From CAYNTS01 sp964400495 (GTDB lineage Bacteria; Fidelibacterota; Marinisomatia; SCGC-AAA003-L08; D37C17), in NCBI GenBank assembly GCA_964400495.1, contig CAYNTS010000029.1, positions 1 through 25,472 of the forward strand: 25,472 bases of DNA. Direction: 5' to 3'. Positions 1-8,340 of this stretch are shown in pieces (positions within the stretch are counted from its first letter, which is position 1; the number at the start of each line of letters is the position of its first letter). The notes under the pieces were generated by a model. It did not search any database and was not told the origin of the DNA. It saw nothing but the letters and a program-made list of their open reading frames with translations. The translations under genes and the position numbers were made by a program.

Positions 1-428
1 TACGCTGCTCCGGAACCATCGCCATACTCGTCAGCTCGCCAGGCTCCAACAGCAATAATGTCATTATCGATGGCAATTGCGTTGCCGAACTCGTCCCCTG
101 CCTCTGCATCATCAGGGGTAAGCTTGAAGAGCTGATCACCCGAGGCTGCATCAAAAAGATATGCGGCACCGGCGTTTATGCCATTCTCATCATCTGCCCT
201 AGCACCTACTGCGACGATGCCATTGCTGATTGCGATGGAAAACCCGAATTCTGCACCCACTTCACCGTCCGAGGGAAGGAGTTTGACGATTTGCGTACCG
301 GTGGACACATCGAATAGATATGCGGCACCTGAATTGGTCCCGTTGTCATCATCGAAAGGCGCACCAATAGCGGCCACGCCGTTCTCTATGGAAATGGCGT
401 GGCCAAATCTATCGCCAGACGCACCATC
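1..428 (-). repeat. Tandem 159-bp (53-codon) repeats inside the FG-GAP gene
   Basis: Three units in register are visible: 428-270, 269-111 and 110 to beyond the left edge. Each starts with an Asp codon in the context D-(G/A)-x-x-G. The spacing is exact: the Ala-Ala-Tyr block falls at 1-11, 160-170 and 319-329. Units differ at many third positions, so they are not a very recent duplication. Confidence 0.85.
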
Positions 429-557
429 AGTCGCAGATAATTGACTTTCCTCATAAATGGTATCACCCCATAGCGGAGTAAGGGCAACACAAAAGCCGAT
501 TAGCAATTTTGCGAATAAGTACGCATTTTTTCCTTTTACAAAATTTTCTGATTTCAT
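1..557 (-). CDS. FG-GAP / beta-propeller repeat exported protein (C-terminus cut by window edge)
   Basis: The reading frame begins at ATG 557-555 behind a GGGAG ribosome-binding site about 10 bases upstream and runs off the left edge after 185 codons. The N-terminus has a basic stretch and a hydrophobic segment (AKLLIGFCVALTPLWG), so a signal peptide is likely. From about residue 44 the protein consists of 53-residue repeats with the pattern G-x-x-FG-x-(A/S)-I-x-I-x-N-x-I-x-(A/V)-(I/V)-GA followed by (G/A)-AAYLFD, typical of FG-GAP repeats that build beta-propellers and often bind calcium through Asp-rich loops (DDDNG, DDENG). Such proteins are usually surface or secreted adhesion/scaffold proteins; the specific role is unknown. 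The G+C of sampled stretches is about 50-57%, well above neighbouring genes, which suggests transfer or a recent repeat expansion. No neighbour lies in the same direction. Confidence 0.85.
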   Translation of the reverse strand, partial: MKSENFVKGKNAYLFAKLLIGFCVALTPLWGDTIYEESQLSATDGASGDRFGHAISIENGVAAIGAPFDDDNGTNSGAAYLFDVSTGTQIVKLLPSDGEVGAEFGFSIAISNGIVAVGARADDENGINAGAAYLFDAASGDQLFKLTPDDAEAGDEFGNAIAIDNDIIAVGAWRADEYGDGSGAA

Positions 558-912
558 TGTTGGTACTCCCTATATTAAGATATATCTGTAGGAAGCCCCA
601 CACAGACTTCCCGTGTAATAATTGATAGTCAAATTTACTTATAAACTCTGCACTTTAACAAGCAGATTAACAGAGCCATAAATCTACATTTATGTCTATA
701 TACTTATATAAAGCCTTCATTTGTAAATTTCCCAAAATAAGTGTTGCAAACATACAATTTATTTAGCATAAGCTGGTCAGGATATCTGATTATGGGGGGC
801 AAATCAAAGAAGGTTGAAGAAAGTAATTTAATCACAGATTTTATTTATTTAAATAATACTATGTTGTCTAAATTTAGTTTTGTAATTCTTATCCTTTTTT
901 ATGGAGTAAAAT
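558..912. other. Divergent intergenic region between FG-GAP gene and ppdK
   Basis: About 355 bases lie between two divergently transcribed genes, so promoters for both are expected here. The stretch is strongly A+T-rich, especially 640-740 and 830-900. I could not pick a convincing -35/-10 pair, terminator or small gene. Short dyads such as GGAAG (591-595) with CTTCC (607-611) are within chance expectation. The ribosome-binding site GGAG (903-906) six bases before the ppdK start is the only firm element. Confidence 0.4.
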
Positions 913-3609
913 ATGAAATATGTATATTTCTTTGGGGCAGGTCAAGCCGATGGTAATTCAAGCGATAAAAATACGGTGGGGGGCAAGGGAGCAAACCTTG
1001 CTGAAATGACACGCTTAAATATTCCTGTACCTCCCGGTTTTACAATTACTACAGATGTTTGTAATTATTTTATGGATAATGCCTCCTATCCCGACCTTTT
1101 AGAAAATGAATGTAGTGAACAATTGCAAAAAGTTGAAAAAATAATGGATCAATCGTTTGGAAAAAGTGAAAATCCACTTTTGGTTTCGGTGCGTTCGGGT
1201 GCTCGGCAATCAATGCCAGGAATGATGGAAACCGTGCTCAATGTGGGACTTACAAGTAAAACAATACCGGGTTTAATTGAAAAAACCAACAACCCCCGCT
1301 TTGTTTATGATGCCTACCGTCGACTCATTATGATGTATGCCGATGTAGTAATGGAAAAGTCTGAGGGTATTGTGCCAAAAGATGGGCATGGAATTCGGGA
1401 ACAATTAGAAAAAATATTAGATGCAAAAAAACAATCTTTAGACATCACTTTAGATACTGATTTGTCTGAGTCCGATCTTGTTGATTTGGCCAATACGTTT
1501 AAGCAAAAAATTAAGGATGTCCTCCAAAAAGAATTTCCCGATGATGCTAATGCCCAATTGTGGGGTGCAATTACTGCGGTGTTTAAATCGTGGAATGGAA
1601 AGCGTGCGGTAAATTATCGGAAAATTGAGAATATTCCAAATAGGTGGGGAACTGCAGTGAATATTCAAGCAATGGTGTTCGGAAATATGGGTGATGATAG
1701 TGCAACCGGAGTAGCTTTCACGCGAAATCCCGCAACGGGAGAAAATGCGTTTTATGGTGAGTGGTTAATCAATGCCCAAGGTGAAGATGTCGTTGCGGGT
1801 ACTCGTACTCCCAATCCATTAAACGATGCTAGCCGAAATTCAGAATCAAAAACCCTTGTAAGTTTGGAGGATAATTTTCCAGAATTATATAATGAATTGG
1901 CTGGGATTAGAAATCAATTAGAGACCCATTATCGGGATATGCAAGATATTGAGTTTACAATTCAAAATAAACGATTATGGATGCTTCAAACACGAAAAGG
2001 TAAACGAAATGGGACGGCATCTATTCGGATGGCAATAGAAATGAAAAAAGAGGGGCTGATTTCAAAAGAGGAAGCAATCCAGCGTGTTAAACCAAATCAA
2101 TTAGACGAAATTATGCACCCAATGATTCACCCTGATGTTGAAAATGAAGCTACACTTTTTGCAACAGGGTTGCCTGCTGGTCCAGGTGGTGGTGCTGGGC
2201 AAATTGTATTTACCGCAAACGATGCTGAAATTTGGAAATCACAAGGGAAAAAAGTAGTTTTGGTTCGCAGTGAAACATCACCAGAGGATATTCATGGAAT
2301 GCATGCTTCAGAAGCAATATTAACTGCACGTGGCGGGATGACCTCTCATGCTGCTTTGGTTGCCCGTGGATGGGGCAAGTGTTGTGTGGTTGGCTGTGCC
2401 ATGCTTCAAATTGACAATGAACATAAAACACTTATTGTTGGCGATACAGTTTTAAAAGAAGGCGATTGGCTCACATTAAATGGCTCAACTGGGAATGTGT
2501 ATTTAGGTACGCTTGATTTAGTGGACCCAGTGTTAGAAGAAAACCCAAATTATTTGGAATTAATGGGAATTGCAGATAAGATTCGAAAGTTAAATATTCG
2601 TACAAATGCGGATAGTCCAAATGATGCCCAAATTGCGCGTGGTTTTGGAGCTGAGGGAATTGGGCTATGCCGAACAGAGCACATGTTCTTTGACCCTAAT
2701 CGAATTCGAATTATGCGTCAAATGATTGTGTCTGACAATGCAAAAGACAGGCGAGATTCCGTTATGAAACTGTTGCCATTTCAACGGGAAGATTTTTATG
2801 GAATTCTCAAAGCCATGGCACCTTACCCGGTTACTATTCGATTATTAGACCCTCCATTACACGAGTTTTTGCCCCAAGAAGCAAACAAAATTGATGAGAT
2901 TGCACAAGACCTGCAAATTAATAGTAATGACTTGATTAAACGGATAGAAGCACTTCATGAGTTAAATCCAATGTTAGGACATCGAGGTTGCCGGCTTGGA
3001 ATTGCATATCCAGAAATTACTGAAATGCAATCACAAGCAATATGTGAGGCAACTGCACAACTTATTGCAGAGGGACATAAGCCGTTTCCAGAAATTATGA
3101 TTCCCCTCATTGGGGTCGATAAAGAATTGTCTCACCAAAAAAATATTGTGAACTCTGTTGCTGAGCAAGTGATGGATGAAACCAATACAAAGTTTGAATA
3201 TTTGGTGGGAACAATGGTTGAATTACCTCGTGCATGCTTAACTGCAGATAAAATTGCAGGTGTGGCTGAGTTCTTTTCATTTGGCACTAACGACTTAACC
3301 CAAACCACATTTGGATTTTCACGAGATGATATTGGCGGATTTCTTCCATTATATTTGTCTGAAAATATGCTTCCTAACGACCCTTTTCAATCAATAGATC
3401 AGAATGGTGTAGGACAATTGGTTCAAATAGGCGTGGATAAAGGTCGTGGAAAAAACCCAACCTTAAAGATTGGTGTATGTGGTGAACACGGTGGTGACCC
3501 CGCCTCTATTCAATTTTTCCACAATGCAGGATTAGACTATGTAAGTTGTTCACCATTTCGTATTCCAATTGCAAGATTATCAGCTGCACAATCTGTTTTA
3601 AAAAACTAA
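913..3609 (+). CDS. ppdK: Pyruvate, phosphate dikinase (PPDK)
   Basis: This cytoplasmic enzyme interconverts pyruvate + ATP + phosphate with phosphoenolpyruvate + AMP + pyrophosphate, either feeding gluconeogenesis or acting in PPi-linked glycolysis. The 898-residue length fits the family. The N-terminus (KYVYFFGAG) and the glycine-rich NTVGGKGANLAEM are typical of the ATP-grasp nucleotide domain. The phosphoryl-carrying histidine lies in GGMTSHAALVARG at His479, with the Thr two residues before it that is the regulatory phosphorylation site in plant homologues. The C-terminal PEP/pyruvate TIM barrel ends with GVCGEHGGDP, which contains the catalytic Cys856, and FFSFGTNDLTQ. The start ATG has GGAG six bases upstream. 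The gene stands alone, with the next gene 90 bases downstream, and no key residue appears missing. Confidence 0.97.
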   Translation: MKYVYFFGAGQADGNSSDKNTVGGKGANLAEMTRLNIPVPPGFTITTDVCNYFMDNASYPDLLENECSEQLQKVEKIMDQSFGKSENPLLVSVRSGARQSMPGMMETVLNVGLTSKTIPGLIEKTNNPRFVYDAYRRLIMMYADVVMEKSEGIVPKDGHGIREQLEKILDAKKQSLDITLDTDLSESDLVDLANTFKQKIKDVLQKEFPDDANAQLWGAITAVFKSWNGKRAVNYRKIENIPNRWGTAVNIQAMVFGNMGDDSATGVAFTRNPATGENAFYGEWLINAQGEDVVAGTRTPNPLNDASRNSESKTLVSLEDNFPELYNELAGIRNQLETHYRDMQDIEFTIQNKRLWMLQTRKGKRNGTASIRMAIEMKKEGLISKEEAIQRVKPNQLDEIMHPMIHPDVENEATLFATGLPAGPGGGAGQIVFTANDAEIWKSQGKKVVLVRSETSPEDIHGMHASEAILTARGGMTSHAALVARGWGKCCVVGCAMLQIDNEHKTLIVGDTVLKEGDWLTLNGSTGNVYLGTLDLVDPVLEENPNYLELMGIADKIRKLNIRTNADSPNDAQIARGFGAEGIGLCRTEHMFFDPNRIRIMRQMIVSDNAKDRRDSVMKLLPFQREDFYGILKAMAPYPVTIRLLDPPLHEFLPQEANKIDEIAQDLQINSNDLIKRIEALHELNPMLGHRGCRLGIAYPEITEMQSQAICEATAQLIAEGHKPFPEIMIPLIGVDKELSHQKNIVNSVAEQVMDETNTKFEYLVGTMVELPRACLTADKIAGVAEFFSFGTNDLTQTTFGFSRDDIGGFLPLYLSENMLPNDPFQSIDQNGVGQLVQIGVDKGRGKNPTLKIGVCGEHGGDPASIQFFHNAGLDYVSCSPFRIPIARLSAAQSVLKN

Positions 3610-3632
3610 ATATGTAACAATTTGTTACATAT
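3610..3632. promoter_or_regulatory. Perfect 9-bp inverted repeat after ppdK (ATATGTAAC-5-GTTACATAT)
   Basis: Arms at 3610-3618 and 3624-3632 are exact complements separated by AATTT. The element starts right after the ppdK stop codon and lies 68 bases upstream of the dockerin-protein start. It has low G+C and no following T-run, so it is a poor intrinsic terminator. The core TGTAAC-N5-GTTACA has the form of a dimeric-regulator operator. No regulator is encoded beside it. Function is inferred from symmetry only. Confidence 0.45.
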
Positions 3633-3699
3633 AAACTAATATGTGTGGATTCTTCTATAAGGTGTATTAAGTTAGGTGATTAATAATAGGAGATTAACA

Positions 3700-5226
3700 A
3701 TGAAAAAATGGATGTTTTATGGGGTGGCAACATGTTTAATGTATACTACAATTTTTGCAGAAACTCCCGAAAACGAAGCACTTGGTCGCGAAGCTGTTAA
3801 ACAAATGATGCAGAAAATTTATGACCAAGCAATGGAAGCACGAAGCAATTTTCAAGCTATGCAAAACCAAACACGAGAAGACTTTTTAGAGAATTTGTCC
3901 TCTTCTGCACCGCGAGAAGAGTTCGTTGTTCAAGCTGATGTATCCGGGGAATTATTGGCATCAAGCCCAACAGCAATTGCACATATTTCTACTAATAATC
4001 AAGCATCTTGGGTAGATGGTAATTGTACAGAAATGAATGAAACTGGATATGAAAATACCTGGGATTGCACAGGAAATACAAATGGTGGGAATGATGTTGC
4101 ATATTATATAACCGGAATTATTGATGGTGCAGCATTTGATTTAGATTACGAGAATATGTACATTACTCAAACTCCAAAAAATACAGATGGGATTTGGCCT
4201 CCTGGAGAAAATTTATTACAAGAACTAACCGATGAGCCTACAGGCGATGCTCCTTCAAATCAAGATATTTATTCAGTTAGGGGCTCGTATAATGATGATA
4301 GATTTTATCTGTCTATGTCGATGAACGGTGGTTGTTGTGATGAAGGCGGGCTGTTTGGTCCTTGGTATTTATATGGTATCGGTATTGTTAATCCTGAGTC
4401 TGAAGCACCTGTTGCATACGCCGTTGGGTATGGTGATGGTGGTTTTGGACAATTAACACCTGGGCTTATTAAAATTGTTGGTAATTTGGAAACTGGTGAT
4501 ATTGAATCATTTGATTATGTTACTACCAATATTAGTTATAATATGTCAGGAAATTCCCTTCACACTACAGTAATGCAAAGCTATATTGTTAATGACTCTG
4601 ATTGGGGAACTTGGCCAAACTCGTATGGTGGAATTATCACTACTGGAATGACCATTGAAGCAGGGTTAAGTGGAACCGATGTTGCTACAGAAATTCTTGA
4701 TGAAACTACACCAGGGCTTATGTTGTTAAGTACTCAATTCCAAAATGGAAACACTTTACCAATCTTAACAGATGCTAACTATGATAATGCGTTGAGTGAG
4801 TTGCGCGTAACATATTCTGATGCTGACACAAATTTAGTGATTGAACGGTTGGTTTCTATAAATGGAACTAGTCATGTAATGATTCCTCTGAGCCATGAAT
4901 ATGGAGCTGGTGCAGAGTTTGTTTTATCATTAGATGGACTTGGTCTTAGCGATGGTGATTATACTGCTGAATTTTCGTTTAGTGATGGTGATGATACAAG
5001 TTTTACATCCAGTTTAGATTTTACTTATGGTGCAGATTCATCGTGTTTGCTTGGTGATTCTAATGGTGACAACGAATTGAATGTGTTAGATGTTGTACTC
5101 ACTGTAAATATGATTTTATGTGCCGATTGCCCAGACAATTATGATGCCTGTTCTGATATGAATAGCGACGGGGTTTTAAATGTATTAGATGTTGTATTGT
5201 TGGTAAATGTTATTTTAACTCCATAA
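3700..5226 (+). CDS. Secreted protein with C-terminal dockerin-like calcium-binding module
   Basis: The start is ATG 3700, seven bases after AGGAG (3688-3692); a GTG in frame at 3676 has no ribosome-binding site. The 508-residue product begins with a clear signal peptide (MKKWMFYGVATCLMYTTIFA, cleavage before Glu). Next comes a short Gln/Glu-rich helical segment to about residue 60, then about 380 residues rich in Gly, Asp, Asn and Thr with several Cys, which look beta-rich and extracellular. The last 65 residues hold two Asp/Asn calcium loops, DSNGDNELN and DMNSDGVLN, each followed by VLDVV and a hydrophobic helix, as in type I dockerins. In some marine FCB bacteria such modules end many exported proteins. 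I do not recognise the central domain. Cohesin binding or attachment at the cell surface is possible but unproven. It appears monocistronic, ending at a terminator. Confidence 0.8.
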   Translation: MKKWMFYGVATCLMYTTIFAETPENEALGREAVKQMMQKIYDQAMEARSNFQAMQNQTREDFLENLSSSAPREEFVVQADVSGELLASSPTAIAHISTNNQASWVDGNCTEMNETGYENTWDCTGNTNGGNDVAYYITGIIDGAAFDLDYENMYITQTPKNTDGIWPPGENLLQELTDEPTGDAPSNQDIYSVRGSYNDDRFYLSMSMNGGCCDEGGLFGPWYLYGIGIVNPESEAPVAYAVGYGDGGFGQLTPGLIKIVGNLETGDIESFDYVTTNISYNMSGNSLHTTVMQSYIVNDSDWGTWPNSYGGIITTGMTIEAGLSGTDVATEILDETTPGLMLLSTQFQNGNTLPILTDANYDNALSELRVTYSDADTNLVIERLVSINGTSHVMIPLSHEYGAGAEFVLSLDGLGLSDGDYTAEFSFSDGDDTSFTSSLDFTYGADSSCLLGDSNGDNELNVLDVVLTVNMILCADCPDNYDACSDMNSDGVLNVLDVVLLVNVILTP

Positions 5227-5251
5227 TAAATTATTGGATTTAAAGGGTAAT

Positions 5252-5280
5252 AAAAAAGGCACCAAATGGTGCCTTTTTTT
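5252..5280. terminator. Bidirectional intrinsic terminator
   Basis: The stem GGCACC (5258-5263) and GGTGCC (5268-5273) has loop AAAT, extended by A6 (5252-5257) on one side and T7 (5274-5280) on the other. It sits between convergent genes, the dockerin protein ending at 5226 and fliG ending at 5297, and has a T-run in both directions, so it can end both transcripts. Confidence 0.9.
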
Positions 5281-5296
5281 ATGATTCATCAAAATA

Positions 5297-6229
5297 TTAT
5301 TCTACCAATTCTCCACCGAAAATATCTTCAATATCTAAACTACCTTCTTTTTCCATAGCCCGAGCCAACTCAACAATGGTTAATTGTGCTCTTTCAACTT
5401 CTTTTTTAGATAAAGGCTTATCAACAGGAGTAAACATTGCTTGTTTTCGCTTTGGTAAATATTCAACGATAGATTGAACCTCCTCTTCATCTGCCCCTTT
5501 TAATGCTTTTGCTAGTGCATCAACATCTATGTCAGGGTTCATCCAAAATTCGCTCATTATGTGATCTGGCATGTCCAACAAGTCATCAAATGTGATGAAA
5601 TATTTTTTTACTTCTGCATAAAGCTCTGGGTCTTCTTGGCTAATTTTTACTAAGTACTGCTCTGCTTCATCTGATGGCATATTGCCCAAAATGTTTGCAA
5701 TACTTTTTCCACCACCTCGAGAAAATTCTTTGGGTTCGGGCAAAAATGTAACTTTTTTCTTAAGTTCATTTGCAATACTTACAACTGCTTCTAGTGGAAT
5801 ATCTGCAAGATTTCCATATTCAAAAATAATGTCATTGGTTTCTTCTGTATCAAGGTTTGCAAGAAAGGTAGATTTCTTTTCATCAGATAATTGATCTGTT
5901 GCTAATGCTACTACTCTTGTAGATTCACTTGCCAGTAGGTAGTGGATTTGTTCATCAGTTAACCCATCCAAAAAACCAAATAGCTTACTAGAATCTTTTG
6001 TGTTACTATTTCTGTATTTCTCAGACATCATTTTAAAATAGTATTCTTCTAAAATAGATTTTTTAAGAGAGATGGAAATATGTCTTAATTCTCTTGATCT
6101 TACTCGAATTCGTAAAATATCAGATTCAGAAATATCTCTAAAAAGAGTAAGTGCTAGCGACTCTCCTAATACTTGAAATAAAATAGCTGCTTTATCAAGT
6201 CCTGTTAAATTTTCTGGAAACGTTGTCAT
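5297..6229 (-). CDS. fliG: FliG-like rotor (C-ring) protein, divergent
   Basis: This cytoplasmic rotor protein is the family that couples MotA to the FliF ring. The 310-residue product is slightly shorter than usual FliG (about 330). The N-terminal domain starts NLTGLDKAAILFQVLGE, the FliF-binding part. The middle domain (about 85-170) and C-terminal torque domain follow, with YFITFDDLL at 210-218, ALKGADEEE at 242-250, and the closing helix KEVERAQLTIVELARAMEKEG. Two signatures are altered: the EHPQ motif that contacts FliM in flagella reads ESTR at 102-105, and the usual D-D-R-S-I-Q-R torque helix reads P-D-H-I-M-S-E with a likely two-residue insertion. It is the last gene of the seven-gene motor operon. 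Its ATG overlaps the preceding stop by one base (TAATG), implying translational coupling. Confidence 0.88.
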   Translation of the reverse strand: MTTFPENLTGLDKAAILFQVLGESLALTLFRDISESDILRIRVRSRELRHISISLKKSILEEYYFKMMSEKYRNSNTKDSSKLFGFLDGLTDEQIHYLLASESTRVVALATDQLSDEKKSTFLANLDTEETNDIIFEYGNLADIPLEAVVSIANELKKKVTFLPEPKEFSRGGGKSIANILGNMPSDEAEQYLVKISQEDPELYAEVKKYFITFDDLLDMPDHIMSEFWMNPDIDVDALAKALKGADEEEVQSIVEYLPKRKQAMFTPVDKPLSKKEVERAQLTIVELARAMEKEGSLDIEDIFGGELVE

Positions 6230-7578
6230 TATTTATCCTCACCATCTGTTTCTTCTTTGGAAGCAGTTTCAGACGCTGGTGGGTCGCCCAACCAGTCCTT
6301 CACAATTGAAGTAGCACCTTCTTTTTGCCCAACACTCATAGATACTGCAGATTGACGAATTGATTTTATTTCAGCACGCATTACATCGTCATCTGCATCA
6401 GCACTTGTTGGATTGAAATTTGTTACTTCTTGTTGAGGGGTTGATACAGCTTCTTGTACGGTTGGCTGCACAGGAACCTCTGGGGTTGGAGTTGGTTTTT
6501 TCTTTGGTTTTAGATAAACTGGTTGGGTTTGTTTTTTATTAAACAACATAAACAATAAGGCAATTCCCAGTACACCAATCAGTACATATAACAACATATT
6601 GGATGAAGCTGAAGTTGTCCGCTTCATTCCCAACAATCCATTGGTATCTTCAGTTTCACCTTCAGGAAGTGTGCCATTAGCTATTTGCAATTTTAATAAA
6701 TCAATTAAATCATCTTTTGTATTTGATTCCGATGCAATACGACCGCTAATAGAAGTGTCTAACTTTAATGAAGTTTCTTTCAACAATGAATCCTGTTTTG
6801 TTCTTTGTTCTTTCTTAAATGCTTCTAAGTTTGCCATTCTAGTAGAATCTTGTAAAAATTGAACATGTTCTCTTCTTCTAGCTTGTTCTTCCCATTCAGT
6901 TCTAGCATCTTGAGCAGATGCTAATTGTTCTTCGAGTTGATCGAATTTCCAGTTTGAAATTTGTTTTTCTGCATCAACTCTTCCCTTTTCAAGCTCCTCA
7001 ATTTTTGCTAATAATTCTTTGTAGGTTTCAGAGTTATCATCGGTTTTATTAAATCGCATGGTTTCAAAACGAATACAATCATAGCAATCTGCAGTTTCTG
7101 GAACTGTTTCTCTAATTAGTCTCTCAATATTTTGCTGTGCACCCGCAGTAGCTTTAGATTCTTCAAGATATACTGCAACATCAACACGCGTTAGTTGATA
7201 ACCATTAGAACCAGAAATATATGTTGGTGCGTTTTGCGAATTAGCCAAACTACTGTTAGAATTAGATTCTGTTTTTGGTACTGTAGGCAACAACCCTGGA
7301 ATTGGCGTATATCCTGAATCAGTAGTTGATTGCGTTACAATGTTTTGCGTTGAAGTGTTATCAGAGTTACTAGAGGACAATGTATACCCTTTTTGCATGT
7401 CAACATTTACCATTATCACATAGTCAGATCTATCCATTATTCGATTTATAGCAAAAGAAAGTTTATCTTGAATAGAAGATTCAATTGCAATTTTACTTGT
7501 TAAATAGTGTGTATCTTGACCTAATAAAACTGTAAAAATTAATAATGCAAAGATTATCTGTTTTGATTTATTTAGCAT
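6229..7578 (-). CDS. FliF-like MS-ring protein, short form with periplasmic coiled coil
   Basis: The product is 449 residues from ATG 7578; a TTG at 7587 is an alternative, and neither spacing to the AGGAG is ideal. Visible layout: signal peptide or N-terminal anchor (about 5-20); a FliF RBM3-like domain in two halves (about 30-65, DYVIMVNVDM; about 127-177, YQLTRVDVAVYLEE then QNIERLIRETV) around a Ser/Asn/Pro loop containing PIPGLLP, placed like the FliF beta-collar; a charged coiled coil (about 185-270); a transmembrane helix (about 327-346); and a cytoplasmic tail ending ATSIVKDWLGD, like the FliG-binding end of FliF. RBM1 and RBM2 of normal FliF (530-570 residues) are absent. A CYDC pair (165-168) sits where FliF usually has an RGD-type turn. 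It would anchor the FliG encoded just downstream. The FliF assignment rests on motifs and context. Confidence 0.72.
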   Translation of the reverse strand: MLNKSKQIIFALLIFTVLLGQDTHYLTSKIAIESSIQDKLSFAINRIMDRSDYVIMVNVDMQKGYTLSSSNSDNTSTQNIVTQSTTDSGYTPIPGLLPTVPKTESNSNSSLANSQNAPTYISGSNGYQLTRVDVAVYLEESKATAGAQQNIERLIRETVPETADCYDCIRFETMRFNKTDDNSETYKELLAKIEELEKGRVDAEKQISNWKFDQLEEQLASAQDARTEWEEQARRREHVQFLQDSTRMANLEAFKKEQRTKQDSLLKETSLKLDTSISGRIASESNTKDDLIDLLKLQIANGTLPEGETEDTNGLLGMKRTTSASSNMLLYVLIGVLGIALLFMLFNKKQTQPVYLKPKKKPTPTPEVPVQPTVQEAVSTPQQEVTNFNPTSADADDDVMRAEIKSIRQSAVSMSVGQKEGATSIVKDWLGDPPASETASKEETDGEDK

Positions 7579-7602
7579 GCTTATCAATAACTCCTACTTT
7601 TG

Positions 7603-8340
7603 TTAATTTTTTGAAAAAATAATTTTAATTCGTCTATTTTTTTTCTTTTGTTCACTCGAACTATTTAGTGAAGCAATCATATTTTCGTCAACTTTTCCAG
7701 ATCTTACATCGTGCCAACTTGCCTCCACAGGCCATCTATCTGCATACCCAGATGCTACTAATCTGCCAGACATAACCGATTTATTGATTAGATAATTTAC
7801 TACAATTGATGCTCTTGAAGCAGATAATTCCCAGTTAGTTGGGAATTTTAATCTTAGTTCACCAGTTATTGGGTCGTTATCTGTGTGGCCTTCAATTATT
7901 ATCTGTCTATAATCGTTTGGGCTTGATAATAGTCGTTCTGAAACCTCATCTAAAAGAGCAACTAGGGTTTCATGTATGTCTGTCTTGCCTGATGCAAAGC
8001 ATAAATCTCCATTTAATTCAACTGCTGCTCCCCGTTGGTCATGTGTTGCTGAAGCAACATTTTCAAGGTTTAAATCATCAACAATTTCTTTAAATTCTTC
8101 ATGTATTTGGCTTTGAGATTTAAGCGGTTCTCTCATGCTGTCGCTATCATCTTGAATCATTCCTTTATCTTTTGCAACAGCTTCTTGCATTTGGGAAACT
8201 TTAACTGGATCAGGTGATGACATGGAATACAATAACACAAAAAACGCAAACAATAGCGTCATCATGTCGGCGTAGGTCATTAACCACGATTGAGATTCTT
8301 CAGATGTTTGTTCTTCTATTTGATTATTTAGATCCGTCAT
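7603..8340 (-). CDS. motB: MotB-like stator protein (OmpA-type peptidoglycan-binding)
   Basis: MotB is the ion-channel plug and peptidoglycan anchor of the MotAB stator. From ATG 8340 the product has 245 residues; an in-frame TTG at 8355 would add five, and neither has a clear ribosome-binding site because the start lies inside motA (17-base overlap). The single transmembrane helix SWLMTYADMMTLLFAFFVLL carries the invariant ion-binding Asp at position 25. The periplasmic region ends in an OmpA/MotB domain with EGHTDN and NWELSASRA, the residues that bind diaminopimelate. Tyr next to Ala-Asp occurs in many MotB proteins; whether protons or sodium drive it cannot be settled here. The gene sits between motA and the FliF-like gene in the motor operon. 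Confidence 0.93.
   Translation of the reverse strand: MTDLNNQIEEQTSEESQSWLMTYADMMTLLFAFFVLLYSMSSPDPVKVSQMQEAVAKDKGMIQDDSDSMREPLKSQSQIHEEFKEIVDDLNLENVASATHDQRGAAVELNGDLCFASGKTDIHETLVALLDEVSERLLSSPNDYRQIIIEGHTDNDPITGELRLKFPTNWELSASRASIVVNYLINKSVMSGRLVASGYADRWPVEASWHDVRSGKVDENMIASLNSSSEQKKKNRRIKIIFSKN

Noticed and set aside
178..444. Open frame on the plus strand inside the FG-GAP gene
   Set aside because: It is antisense to a frame with clear FG-GAP repeats, signal peptide and ribosome-binding site; its own translation has no recognisable features.
741..956. Short plus-strand frame overlapping the ppdK start
   Set aside because: It overlaps the well-supported ppdK N-terminus in another frame and has no ribosome-binding site or family resemblance.
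3676..3699. Upstream GTG start for the dockerin protein
   Set aside because: The ATG at 3700 has AGGAG at proper spacing and begins a normal signal peptide; the GTG would place polar residues before it.
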